A stretch of 64,000 nt of DNA from Campylorhamphus procurvoides (GCA_013396655.1 WBMV01004888.1:496001-560000), one strand, 5' to 3'; shown: positions 25,701 through 37,434, numbered from the stretch's first letter. Notes: generated from the sequence alone by a model not told the origin. Numbers and translations are program-made.

Positions 25701-28700
25701 GAATCATTTTCTCTGCAACAGGACAAATCTGAGGTAAATAAAAAACATATTAACTTCAATCAAATTAAGTGCTTTTGGAATATGAAATGTTTTCATAGGC
25801 CTATATCTAAGTTACAGTTTCTTGCCATTCAACCAGTTGTCATTGGAATAAATAATTGTACAAGTACAGAGGATAGTCCTGAGGGTGATTTTGTGAATGG
25901 AGAGCCTACCCTGACATACAAGAGACCAAATCTATATCAGTTAAAATGTATAATTTAGTGATTGATTGTGAATGGTAGTCCAGGCTCCCACATTATTGGT
26001 ATTGCCTGTTTGGCTTATGACCTGGCTCATTTCATGAGGATGGTTCTCCAGACCAGGAAACCTGGACATTGAGCCATAAGGATCATCATATTTCACCATC
26101 AACAAAAGAACAGAAAGCTCACGAACTTGGGCCCAAAGTCTAGAACAAGCATGAGGAGTAGAGAATGTCAGATGAGAGGTTCTGAGGCATCCTCCAAGTA
26201 TGAAAGACGCAAAGTAAGAAACTCAGGAAACATTGGGATTGAATTTGGTCAGTTTTTCAAGAGGGTTATGATTTGATGGCTCCTGTTTATGGATTCTGAA
26301 TGATTTGAAAGACTGGTCCTCCCTGTGCCCCCATGCACTGACAGAATTCTCTCTCCTTGATAATGTCTGTGAGTCTTCTACGATGTAAGAATAAAGAGTA
26401 GTAGCTGTATGGCATGTGACTCCTGAAAGAATTTAAACAAGTGAATAACTTCCTGTAGATAAAATAGTGTATTTCAATGTGTTGGAGGTAGGATTTTCTT
26501 TTTGTAGTCAAGTCTTTAAAAAATGGAACATGAAACAGCAGGAAAGCTGGCAACCAGCCAAGAACAGGGCTACATAAAGTTCAATATATTTGCAACTTTA
26601 TTGCTATTCTAGAATGACAGCACTTTTTCATATCTATTACTTCCCTTTAAATAAATAACCTTCACTTTACATCCTACCTAATTCTATATGTAAAGGTCTG
26701 AATAATATGTCAATTATTTATTAATGTCAATTTTAATAAGTACCTGAAAAGACCAAATGGTCTAATTTTTTTCCTTTCCCAGTGGTGAGGGCTTTTAAAA
26801 ATACTTTTGTTTACAGAAAGACTTCATATTGTATATAATTGCTTGAAATTTATTGTGTGTAGGCTCTGGAATCATTGCAGTTGTATTGATAACTGTGTAA
26901 AATACAGAACATACCTGTGTTGAAGGATTAGCAAATTGTTATGGATAAAATGACTGAAGAAGTTACTCAGCGTGATGGCAGGCCTCTCTCTTAGTTATAC
27001 CTTAAAATGAAATTCTGAAGCCCTAAATCTGATCCTAGAAAGGTGGGTGCTTTCTTTTACTCAGTTGAATGGTCAAATATTAGAGGATATCAGGAGAATG
27101 GGTGCTCGGAGCAGAAGCAGCAATGTACACACGGGCTTGCTGCCAGTGAATCTCTTGGTATTGGTGCCTCTGCTTTCCTCTGTGATAGTGGAGGTTTCAG
27201 GGTTACAGTGGGACCTGATCTGGGGCTGTGGGTTAACAGTCAATATGTATCAAGCACCGCTTACAATGCAGAACTGAGAGCTGAGCAAAGTATTGACTGA
27301 GAAGTAACTAACTGAATGGAATTGTCAGGGCAGATGTTGCACTAACTGCCTGCAGTTCTTGTCATTTCTGTTTTCCTTTATTAATTTTGACAACAGGCAG
27401 GGGATACTGATGTTTTAATTTCATGTTTTCCTCCCTCTGCTCTGATTTGACAAAACTTATTCAGGAAACAGGGTCTGCAGTTTGTGGATTTATTTACAGA
27501 AGTGAGCCTATTTAAAGTTAACTTCAGCATGCTTGAAAGAGCTTTGCTTTAGGACACAAAATCCTTCTTCAAGACTCTCTGATCAGAAAGTGTCCTGAGT
27601 TGCAGTGGGAGAAAAGTAATGCAGTACTGGGAAATCTGGATGTATTTTATTTGCCACTGTCTTGTGTCAGTTTTAGGTCCCCTGTGAAGTCCCATCTTAA
27701 TGGAGTGTGTGGAACCTGATTGATGTTTCATGCTGTACAGCCCCAGCAGCCATGTGGGATTGCTCCACCATCCTTGCAGAGCTTCATTTCATGTATCTAT
27801 GTGACCACTGGGAGCACAGAAACTCCCAGGCTTTCTCTGCCCCCCTGCCTGGCACTGTTTGGTAGCAGTGGATTCAGCGCAAAGTTCACAAAACCTCACA
27901 ATAGGGAACTGTGTAATATCAGGTAGTTAATTGAAGGCCTCTGAGACTTACAGTATTAAACTGGTAAAGGACTTGGGAAAAATCATATTTTAAAGCCGCA
28001 AGGGGATTAGCCACGTGCACATGTCTGCATTTTTACTTTTTATAAGAATCATGAAAAAGGTAATAAACATGTATTTTCAATATATTACCTGTCTCCAAAT
28101 AGTATTCTTCATAGTTAGTTCCTCATTTAAATTGTCTGTCTGACAGCAATGATGAGGCAAATGATGAGCAACGATGTTGCCTTTGGTATATATAATGGAA
28201 TCTGTGGCATTGAAGTACATTCAGATGATTAAAATCTCATATTAATACCACAGAAATATCTCAAGACTGTCACTTTCTCTCTGTTTGAAAGTCTAAAATA
28301 TGTGTTCATCGCAAATTGGTTACTCAGTCATCTATTTTGGCTCTTCGGGGATTGTCAGTGTAATTGAACTGCTTGTTGCAGTAACAAGGGGTCAGATTGA
28401 CACTGGCAAGAAGTTTTTATGGCAAAGGCTTACAGAAAAGTACCTAAGTTCAAACTCTTCCTGCTAGAGCCATAGAAGGTGTCAGAATCCAACTTCTTAA
28501 GACTGATGGTGCTCTTTGGCTGCTTCTTTCTGCCTTGCCACATAGGAGTTGTGCCCTTTCAGAAATCTGGTCCCCACTGTGTTGAAAGGCAGGTATAAAG
28601 AATTCCACGTCTATGTTATAATGTGAGCAAGGCCACAAAGCAGGACACACTAACAGTGTTTTTGCTGGCAGCAAAAAGCTCCCCTTGAAACCTTTTTTAA

Positions 28701-29563
28701 ACTTGTATTGAAGATACAAAAACTTATGAATTTCAGGAAAGGTTGGTGGTTTGTATGGCTGCAACAACTTTTACTGGTTTTTACTGTTGTTTAGGCTGAT
28801 CTTTTCCCCCAAAATATTCCCATATTATTTTGCTCATTTCCTTTTTTTATCTTTTTCCTTAACTGTTGTAATCTTAACAAAGTCCTTGAATTACGTAAGG
28901 AAGATTTTTGTCTGGTCTGTTCCAGAAATTATCTTTTCATCTGCTATTGTTATTCTTAACACTGTTATTGGTGCCTGTAATATTTGAATATGTCCACCTT
29001 GCAATAGTAGTTCATCCCACCAGAATGTAGAGTAAAACCTTCCATAAACTTTAGAATTCTACATAGATGGATGTCTCAAAACTCAGGGTGATGGGTCAAT
29101 GGGTCCTGTGGGATGCTGCTGCTTCTTGAAAATCCTACTGTAAATGGCACAATCTCATTGCCATGTTTCATTTCTGAAAATCGGAACCAAGTCTGATAAG
29201 CTAAAGATGTCTTAGCTCTTCTAACTTTCTTGCTTCTGTCTCCTTTAGCTACTTGCCTGTTTTGAGTTTAGCTTTGAATGCATATGCTCCTCTCTACCCC
29301 CAAAAGACTCCTAAATTAAGTGAAAGATGTTTTATCCATTGAATCTCAGTTTATTTCTTTCACTCACGGGTCATATTCCTCATATTCCAGATTCTGACAT
29401 GCTTCTCTCTGTGAACCTTCCTCACAGACAAAAAGAAATAAAAATCTGACCACCTTTCAAGCTCTTTATTCTAGTATTGTTACAGATCCCGTCTTGAATG
29501 GAGAAGCAGTTTAGGGCTCATGAATGGGATCTGGATATGTTTGTACCCCAGATTTTCCTTCCT
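22769..29563. other. Mostly unique sequence around the exon candidate
   Basis: Apart from the exon-like segment at 25635-25733, I recognise no gene. Frames of 94 to 127 codons (23562-23846 minus, 24262-24645 plus, 28450-28767 minus) overlap other frames and show no domain. No CR1 or LTR sequence was recognised here, so this is one of the longest repeat-poor parts of the window. Confidence 0.5.
25635..25733 (+). CDS. Candidate internal coding exon (33 codons, phase 0-0), gene unknown
   Basis: A pyrimidine-rich stretch ending 'tttcttcttctgtacag' forms a near-ideal acceptor at 25634, and 'gag|gtaaat' forms a good donor at 25734. The 99 bases between them are open in a single frame and encode 33 residues running from DVEQRIQ through IVKECIQEAE to DKSE, a polar, helix-forming composition rich in Glu/Gln. 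The length is a multiple of three with both splice phases at zero, so the exon could be skipped or included without shifting frame. The centre (VHTIVKECIQEA) resembles an amphipathic helix. I do not recognise the protein. The exon lies inside a longer open frame (25584-25958) that continues past both splice sites, which weakens but does not exclude the call. If real, the surrounding DNA is intronic. Confidence 0.45.
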
Positions 29564-29823
29564 AGGGTTAATAATTAGTGTAAGGGGTTAGGGTCAGGAT
29601 TAGGGTCAGGATTAGTGTCAGGGTTAGTTAGGGTTAGGGTAAGCTTTAGTATTAGGGGTTAGGTTTAGGGGTTGGGATCAAGTTAGGTTTACGGTTAGGA
29701 GTTAGGATTTAAGTTTAGGTTTAGGAATTAGGTTTAGGATTTGGGTCAGGATCCATGTTAGTATCAGAGTCTGGGTTAGGATCTGGTTCAGGGTTAGGCT
29801 TAGGGTTGAGGTAGGGGTTAGTG
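29564..29823 (+). repeat. Degenerate interstitial telomere-like repeat array
   Basis: About 260 bases are built from TTAGGG-like hexamers and variants (ttaggg, gtcagg, tttagg, ggttag). I count seven exact TTAGGG units on the plus strand, including one adjacent pair at 'gttagttagggttagggt'. Variant units such as 'gtcaggatt', 'ttaggtttagg' and 'ttaggagttagg' fill the rest. All units have the same orientation, with the G-rich strand on plus. The degeneracy indicates an old interstitial array and not a chromosome end or a recent insertion. Unique sequence flanks it on both sides. Confidence 0.93.
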
Positions 29824-30136
29824 TTCCTTTTCTCTAGGAGGTAAAAGGTGTCATTTGTTTTAAACATTAGGATGCTGAATAATCACCTTTTTGCCTTCAT
29901 GATTCCTCTGTGTAGTTAGCCTCAGACTGCAGGCAGCAAAAAGGTTTGTCTGCTGGGTACCAAGGTGTAAGGGTAGATATTCTTTCTGGAATAATGTGCA
30001 ACAGGGAGTTAGGACTTGTTTTGCTTTGAAAGTGTTTCCTGCCTAGGAAAAGCCTTTCTGGAGGCTCGTTAGATGTTGAGGTGGTTTTTGTTTTCTTTTT
30101 TACTTTTCCTTCTGCATGACAGAGAGAGGGCTGTGG

Positions 30137-30138
<2 letters not shown>

Positions 30139-30169
<31 letters not shown>
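30139..30169 (+). repeat. (TC)n dinucleotide microsatellite
   Basis: About 15 uninterrupted TC units, preceded by a short 'agagagaggg' purine stretch on the same strand at about 30120-30130. A pure tract of this length is likely to vary in length between individuals. Confidence 0.95.
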
Positions 30170-30174
<5 letters not shown>

Positions 30175-32919
30175 GAAGAGAAATAAAGCGATGTTTCAGG
30201 ACATGCCACTTGTGAGCATGAGGGGGAGAACAGGGAAGATAAAAAGCCCTGAAGAGAAATAAGGGTGTCTTTTTCCCAGGCCTACAGCTTGTTGGCAGCA
30301 CTGGTGCAGATTTTCCTTGTGAGTTTTAGTTTTCTCGACTTCAAAATAAACTTTACTTGATTCTTTCCACTGCCTTGGCATTTTTGGGGTTACCTGCTTG
30401 TATCATACTTCACACAAGGACTGTGGAATTAGTATATCCTGTGAGCAAGTCATGGGTACCACAGGCAAGTTTACCCATAAATCCTTGTCCAGCCAGCAGA
30501 TCAATGAGTGTTTAAGCATAAAGGCTGAGTAAAAGTCTCAGGTAACAAAGTGTAAACAGTATGGTGGCCATTGTTTGTTTACCAGTGTTCTTTTGGGCTG
30601 GTTAATATGAGACATAAAGAAAATAGGTTGAGAAATGGACTTTTATGAATGTAATTCTAGAAAAAGGAACGAGGGAAAGCCCAGTAGTCCTGTTTGACGT
30701 CTGCCTTTTTCATTCATACTTGCCCCTGGGATTTTATCCCTCAATTTATACTGATGTTGCAGAAAGTAATGGTATATATATGTAGTCAAAATGTTTTTGA
30801 GGGATAATCTAGCAGCACTTTAAAACCAGTGGCAGATTACCCACATGTCATTGGGTAATGATTGTAAAAACATTAATCATGTTGATTTTTTTTTGCTATT
30901 ATTCCTTTGGATATAAGATATAATCCTTCTAATTTAAGAACTGAATAATTCTAAGGGTAGATCAAAGTCATCTAAATACCATCCTGATTGTGTCTCAATG
31001 CTTTATACTCAAAACAAATATGCACTAAAGGAGAAATAATGATCTTTAATTTAGCAGTGTTTAGCAGAACAGGCAAAAATGTTTTTGCTATAGATACAGA
31101 TGAATCAGACTAAGTTGTTTACCCATGGTTTTTCTATAATGGAGTCTATTGTTGTTGCAATGGGATGCACCTTCATATAGATGACAGGTGAGAGGTGTTA
31201 AAATGTTGTCCATGACCAAACAACATGCTTGTATTTCTTCCTGTGAGCCAAGGACAATGAATTGGCAAAGCTGTTTTGGCAGAACTGTCTTACTCAGAAG
31301 TAATTTCAGACAAAAGGAATGGAGCAACATAGTCCACTTATGTCTCAGGGTCCTTCTAGTGAATCAAGAAGAAAAGTCCCTTTCCCTTAGAATAGTTATT
31401 CCTTTCCTGAAAAGCATGGGACTCTGAGAACGGTACACAAACTTATGATGCTATATATGCTTGCCCACTGAGAAGAAAATTCTGAAATCTGAATGGCTCA
31501 TTCCTAGATTTCATGCTGGTTTATTTCCAAGTGGGATGAAGTTTGGCCCTGCTGAAACACAAACATGTAAATGATATTCATCTCCAGTTCTCAGTGGACA
31601 AGTGCATGAGAGGACAGATTTGTGCAGCAATTTTCTGTGTGTCACACTGCTAGTCTCTGCAATACTTAAAATTCCTATTTTTTAATGAGCAAGAAACATA
31701 AGCAGTGCTGTTATGAAGAAAGAAAATTCTTCATAGCTGTAGAAATACAAGCTGAAACCCATTCTTTGACTGGGTGGCGTATTCCAGGTAGCATATTGGG
31801 TCTGTGTGGGCTGGCAGGGTATCAGATCTGTCTGCTTTCCATTCTGTCACACCTCTGTTACTGCTACTTTTGCCTGTAACAAATCATAACAACACATCAT
31901 CATCAGGTGAGAGCAGGTTTAAGCCATACCTTAAAACTCTTGAAAACCTGATGTAAGATATCCTAAAGGAAGGTATTTATGTCAGCAGCTTAGGTCCTTC
32001 CACCGTGAGAGAAGCAGGTGCACCAGTTTTAGCTTTATTGCTTCATCCATAATCCCAAGAATAAAGTGCTCTAGACTTTTCTTATGTAATTTCTGACTTG
32101 TTACTCTGCTTTTCTTCTCAAGTCTTCAAGAATAAAGCCATTGTCAAACTTATCACCGACACTGTTGTGGGCACATTTAATTTACAAACGTTGTCCAGAG
32201 AACCTGTTTATTAGCAGTCAGACTCCGGTAAACTCAGCAACTAATTCATTTAATGCTTAACTTTGACACTAGTAATTTAAAGTCTTTGTTTATACGGGTG
32301 ACACAGTTCAGGCAGGATGCAAGTCAATTAATTTGAACATGCCAATGGCAGTAAATGTTCTGACATAGCTAATTTAGATAGTTTTGGCTGTTGCACTGTT
32401 TTAGGTGTGTCTATGCAATTATCATGAATCTATCTTCTTTTGGCTCATATACTTGCCAGTCTGGAGTGTGATTTAAACTAGTGGGGGCAAAACAGACTTG
32501 GCTTATTAAGTTTTGCCTGGTACATAAACTTTTTGACTCATGACCCAAATCAGCTATGAATTTGCTACTGAAGCATATATGTACATAGTCGAAGCATAAG
32601 AAGGTGTCATGACGCACATAGCTCATTACTGCATTAGGCTTGTATTTGTCATTTATCAACTGGAGAACAAAGATAAACTTGGTGTTTTGTGGCTAAAAAA
32701 GCAGTTAAATCCATGGATGGGTTGAAAAAAATCAAAAATTTTCCTCTTCTGTTTTGTTTGAAGGTGCTTCCCCACTTCTGTAGCTCATTGATGTTTCTAG
32801 TAGATTGCCTCCTGTTTCCCAGATTCTTAGAGAGTATGAGAGGCAAAGCACAGGTATGCTGAGTCTGTATGCTGTGAAGAAGTTTCTCCTTTTCTTTTGA
32901 GAGCATGTGTACATGGATA

Positions 32920-32939
32920 TTTTATTTATTTATTTATTT
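32920..32939 (+). repeat. (TTTA)n tetranucleotide microsatellite
   Basis: Five TTTA-type units in perfect tandem, flanked by unique sequence. Confidence 0.9.
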
Positions 32940-33639
32940 GGAGTAGTGTGGAAGTTATTTAGAAGAGCCAGCAGGTATAAAAGTAGCTGTCTCCAGAGCT
33001 GCTCTCTGCCACCTCACATGCTTCAGATATTCTCACCATTCCTCCTGGGACTTGAATACAGGGGAAAAGTCTGACCTTTTCATCATGCTTTTGCAGATTT
33101 GGCTTTCTGAATAACTAAAGAGAGGTGCTACCTTAGAAAACTGAGATTATAAAGCATGTTTGACCTCAGCATTCACAGAAGTATTGATCTTATGAGATGT
33201 TCAGGGTGAACTCCATGACATATGATACTGAAAAGAATTTGCAGGGAAGATGGAAGGCCTTATACCGCGTTTCTTAGCACACTGGAGGAAAATATGTGGC
33301 ACAGTGTTAAATTACATGGCCTCAAGGGATAATTGGATGTGTAAATTATAATTTTAGATGAGACCCTCTGTATCTAGAACACTGGGACCAGATGTTAAAT
33401 GGATCATAGGACAAATACTGCCAGTCTCCCATCTCTCATCTTTGTTCTCTTATATGTGCTCGGATGCACCATCTGGTCTGGTTTTATGAATTTTTTGTTG
33501 TGAATTTCCTTCAGATCTCCTGTGTATTCACACATCAAAAGAGTTAAAACTAATCAAGTAGAAAAATCTGTAAAGTAAACTTGAAGTCCATTAACAGGAA
33601 ATGTGCCTACACAGAAATGCAAACATATGACAAACAAGA

Positions 33640-33764
33640 CTTCAAGAAGCATTTGGACAACAATCTCAGGCACATGGTGTGATTCTTGGGGTGTGATGCA
33701 CAGGGCCAGGAGTTGGACTTCAATGAACTTTATCAATCCCTTCCAACTCAGGACATTTTGTGAA
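33640..33764 (+). mobile_element. CR1 LINE 3'-end fragment (short)
   Basis: Matches the end of a CR1 3' region: 'cttcaagaagcatttggaca', 'ctcaggcacatggtgtgatt', 'cttggggtgtgatgcac', 'agggccaggagttggact', 'tcccttccaactcagga' and a decayed tail 'cattttgtga'. The 'aggcacatggtgtgattcttggggtgt' form is the same 3'-end type as the copy at 42660-42897. It is severely 5' truncated. Confidence 0.9.
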
Positions 33765-33799
33765 AAGAGAAAACCTGTTTCCAGTTCTCTGCACTTCTA

Positions 33800-34210
33800 G
33801 GCCGTTCTCCTTCTGCCTGGTGGTGAGAGGGTAGGAAATACATTGCTTCTTGTGAAGTGTATGGCAGGTCCCTTGTTCAAGGAATGACAGAGTGTGGCTC
33901 TACCACTCAATCCATTCCTTAGAGTGCTGAGTGCTTCTCAGTCTTTCCACTTTGTCTCTCAGCTCCACCACCAGGCTGTTCTCTCCGTTACCCGCCAAGA
34001 ACAGCACCAGGCTGTGACACTCCCTGCAGGCTGAGACTTGAACCCCTGCAGGCTTTTGTCTGGATCAGCACCTCCTTTCTGATGTGCACAGAGGAAGCAA
34101 CTTTTGCCTCTCTCATAGAGGGCGATGGGCACCAACTGAGCTGACTACCTGAGCTGCAGCGTCTCAGCACCCTTGTCTGCACCAAGTGCTGTGCTGCACC
34201 CATAGCTGAT
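33800..34210 (-). pseudogene. Probable antisense CR1 ORF1 fragment
   Basis: This is a GC-richer block than its surroundings. Translated on the minus strand, the part covering about 33915-34035 reads through a CxxC motif (ACRECH) and then SLVVELRDKVERLRST, a leucine-rich coiled-coil-like segment, before a stop. A CxxC followed by a short coiled coil with 'EL...V..LRS' resembles what I recall of CR1 ORF1 proteins. The match is from memory and partial; upstream on the minus strand (toward 34210 and perhaps 34530) the identity is unclear. If correct, it lies inverted relative to the CR1 pieces on both sides. Confidence 0.42.
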
Positions 34211-34534
34211 GCTCCCCACTCCTGAGGGTGGCTTATCTCGGGTCAGGGTGGGCTCTGTCCCTCCTGGAGCTGCCCAAGCTGAGTCAAAGCTGTCTTTGAG
34301 TCACGGCTCCACCACTTCCCAGTCAGGAAGGGGCACTGGGATGCATCTCTCTGCTCTAGTATCAAGGTCTTGCCAGGTAGGAAAGCTTGCCTCCCCCTCT
34401 CACATGATCCTTGGCTCCAGAGCAAGTCTGTCCATGCAGTTCACCTCGGGTGTCTGCAAGACTACCCTTTTCATGTTTTTTCTTACTCCACTCTCTCACA
34501 GCTGCTGTGCAGGTTGTTTTACCCTGGATTCTCC
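34211..34534. other. GC-richer block of unknown origin
   Basis: This continues the elevated GC of the adjacent probable CR1 ORF1 piece and stops where the sense CR1 ORF2 piece starts. Frames are open on both strands (up to 130 codons on plus, 34209-34601), which is a by-product of low stop-codon density in GC-richer DNA. It could be more 5' CR1 sequence in antisense, but I cannot demonstrate that. Confidence 0.4.
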
Positions 34535-34893
34535 CCCTCTACTCCACTTTCGTGAGATCTCAGCTGAAGTACTACATACAGCTCTGGGACTCCCAACATA
34601 AGAAGGATATTGACATGTTGGAACGAGTTTAGAGGAGGCCACAAAGATGATCACATGTCCTGGAGCACCTCTCCTACAACAGCAAGCTGAGATAGTTGGG
34701 ATTGTTCAGCCTGGAAAAGAGAAGCCTTCAGAGAGACCTTCTAGCAGCCTTCCAGTAGCTAAACGGGGCCAATGAGAAAACTGGAGAGGGACTTTTTAAA
34801 AGGGTATATATTGACAGTACAAGAGGTAATACTTTTAAACTGAGAGTAGATTTAGATTAGATAAAAGGAAGAAATTCTTCACTATATAGAATA
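34535..34893 (+). pseudogene. CR1 ORF2 C-terminus and start of 3' UTR, truncated
   Basis: The translation STFVRSQLKYYIQLWDSQHK followed by KDIDMLERV matches the conserved C-terminal CR1 ORF2 segment (S-A-L-V-R-x-x-L-E-Y-C-V-Q-x-W...KKDI-x-x-LERV). It continues at DNA level through 'gagcacctctcctacaac', 'ttgttcagcctggaaaagag', 'accttctagcagccttcc', 'gagagggactttttaaaagg' and 'gtagatttagattagata' to 'ggaagaaattcttcacta'. It then stops abruptly about 20 bases before an LTR. The CR1 3' tail is missing and is not found on the far side of the LTR, so sequence was deleted there. Stops and frameshifts make it non-functional. Confidence 0.92.
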
Positions 34894-34911
34894 GTTATCT
34901 ATCAGTAAGAA

Positions 34912-35430
34912 GTAAGCAGTGGGTTGACCCTGATCAGTAGCTAACCCCCCACCTAGCTGCTCACTCATTCCCCCTCAGCAGGACTGGGCAAGGATCAGAA
35001 TCAGACGAGCAGAAGCAGAACAAGACAATTTCATAAGTGAAGAAAAACAAAACCCAAGTGATTCAAAAGCCATCACTTACTATCTCTTCCAGCAGACTTA
35101 TGTCCAGGCAGTTTGTGGGCAAGGACTACCTTAAAAAAGACCTCCCACAGTTTTATTTCTAAGCATGACATTAGAGGATATGAAATATTCCTTTGACCTG
35201 TTAAGGTCAGCTGTCCTGGCTGTATCCCATTCCAACCTCTTCCCCATTCCCAGCCTTCTCACTACTGGGAGGACACTGAGAAACAGACAGAGCCTTAGCA
35301 CTGCAAGCACTGTTCATCAGTATCCAAAACACTGGTGTGTTATCAGCACCATTTTGGTAACAAATCCAAAATATAATACCATATAGGCTGCTATGAGGGA
35401 AATTAATCATCCTGGTTAGACACAGTACAA
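34912..35430 (+). mobile_element. Avian endogenous-retrovirus LTR (apparent solo LTR)
   Basis: The 5' end 'cagtgggttgaccctgatca' matches the start of a widespread neoavian LTR ('..ggtgggttgacc'). The body contains 'gtcagctgtcctggctgt', 'atcccattccaacctcttcc', 'aaaacactggtgtgttatca', 'acaaatccaaaatataatac' and an end 'ggaaattaatcatcctgg...cacagtaca'. The last 200 bases are related to the copy at 39220-39412. No gag, pol or env sequence is adjacent, so it looks like a solo LTR left by recombination. I believe the family is ERVL-like (TguLTR5 type), but the name is uncertain. Clear target-site duplications were not found. Confidence 0.8.
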
Positions 35431-37434
35431 GGTTGAAAACACTGAGGAAGATACCTTATACTGCTCATAGCAAGAATATAAAGTATTATTAAAAGTATTG
35501 TTTGTCAATTTAAGATTGGATATTAGCCAATACTTCCATAAGGAGAAGAAATTTAACAAGGAGGAAATGTATTGTCTGGAGTCATATATAAGTAAAGTTT
35601 TGTTTTCTCTGTTTTTCTACTTTTATTTGTGCATTAGACAATCAACTAGCACTGTCTAGATGACTCTGGATTAGTGTTTTCTGGAACTGGATGACATCTA
35701 ACATTCACTCCAAAAACATGTTTCACATGGGTTGCCTGAGCTTTCTAGTCCTGGTGTGTTGACACAGAATGACATTTCAGGCAGGAAGATGACCGTCGCC
35801 TTCAGTGATGAATTCTGACTCCAGTGGGAGCCCGGAATTGCACCCTTTTTCTCTTTCAATCTTCTCTCTCTGCCATCTGCTATAATTTTTTAACCTGTTG
35901 GTTAAATTTGATTGTGGTATTAAAAATATCTATGTTAAGCTTATATCTATTTTTATGAGGATAAGTGGCCAGGTAGGAGCGGGACACCCTATTACTGATA
36001 TGAGGGTGAGATTGCAGTGTGAGCTCAATTTTTAGAGATGCCAATGGACTGAAGTCAGGCAGAGGTGTTATAAATATTTTAAATATAGAAAGAGCTTACG
36101 AGAGAATTCAGCCAAGAGATACAGGGCCAAAAGAACCAGACTGACACGATTCAGTTTTCATAGCAGTATGTTTCTTTTCAGAGATAAGTATGCTGTCATT
36201 TAAGTTTCAGTTAGAAACACTCACTGTTATTTGCTAAACAGGTTGTCATTCATAGCCAAAAAAGCTCATAAATTCTTCTCTATGAAAATTAAAGTTTTCC
36301 ATAGAAAATTGAGGTGTTTTATGTTAAGCAATTTCTTGTTCATAAGGCAGCTATTTTGACTTACTTTTTATTTGGAAAATAACAACAACAACAAAAAAAG
36401 TAAAGTCCCTCTTTGCTTTTGAGTTTGAATGTAAAAGGTAAAAAACCCGAATGTTAGAAAATCCAGAAAAAGAAAGAGGAGGCAGAGGATGATCAAGGAA
36501 ACTGAATGGAGGTAGAAGGTCCATGATAGGGTGATAAAGAACGAACTTTCCTTCCTTCTGTATTTTGTGTCATTGTGACATATATTTCACTTTTAGAATA
36601 GAAGATCTGGGCCATGTTTTCCGTATTCAATGGTATGAAATAGTAGCTCAGCTCACCTGGAAAGAAAACAAATAAAACTTTGCAATGGGAATCTTATTCC
36701 TGTTTAAGTCTTCTGTTGGTAACATGCATTTACTGAAGAATTTTCAATCACTTAAGTAGGTTATATAGTGTGACTGCAATCAAATTGAAAGCTGCCTGAA
36801 CAATCTATATGGAGAATGCATGCTAATAAAATGTCTTTGGACATAGATAGTGGAAGAAGACTTTCTTTCATGAGATAAAAGTCATCCTACTAACCAAGTT
36901 CTTCTAGAGAGAGAAGCCTCATTCAAGAAGCATGTTTATGTCCAGGCTGTTTTGTTTGTTTGTTTAGTGAGAAATGGTTCATTTATTCCTCATTTGTTTA
37001 TAGGTGGCACAACATAGCAGATATTACACTACACTGCTTCCCCAGGTGAAGAGAGAGTTTGTATTTTTAAAGTTGCCTATGTCTTCCTATTTACTGTGTA
37101 TGTAAGGTTGTTCAGATTTCAAAAGCAAATTATATTCTCAAGCCTTCTGTTTCCATGGGAATTACCACCCACTAAGGAATCTGGATTAAGCCCCTTTCCT
37201 TTCATTTTACTGCTTTCCTGGAGGAGTGATGTCCCAAGCTGTCTATATACGTATGACTGTGGCCTTCTGACAGCCCATCTACTGAAACATCTTGAAGACT
37301 GATGCTTTCTTCTAGTGTGAGGATAAGCAGTGGTGAAATCTCTTCACAGTTTCATGAAAAATCTTCTTCTGGCTTTCTTGAGGTGCCTCATTTTGCCCTT
37401 AATTTACTGCTGAGGGTGAAGGACATAGCTGTGT

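Larger units (their letters stand above)
29824..33639. other. Unique sequence with two microsatellites
   Basis: Contains the (TC)n and (TTTA)n repeats annotated separately. The 134-codon minus-strand frame at 29897-30301 runs through the (TC)n tract (giving an RE-RE-RE run) and is an artefact. The segment 32190-32390 has several ATTA-type cores ('aattaatttgaac', 'gctaatttag') and may be conserved non-coding DNA. A 'ggtataaaagta' TATA-like motif at about 32974-32985 has no supporting gene. Confidence 0.5.

Noticed and set aside
29897..30301. 134-codon minus-strand frame with an Arg-Glu repeat
   Set aside because: The RE run is simply the (TC)n microsatellite translated on the minus strand, and the rest resembles no family.
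32970..33010. TATA-box core promoter ('ggtataaaagta')
   Set aside because: No downstream exon, CpG enrichment or transcript feature supports a promoter; such motifs recur in AT-rich DNA.
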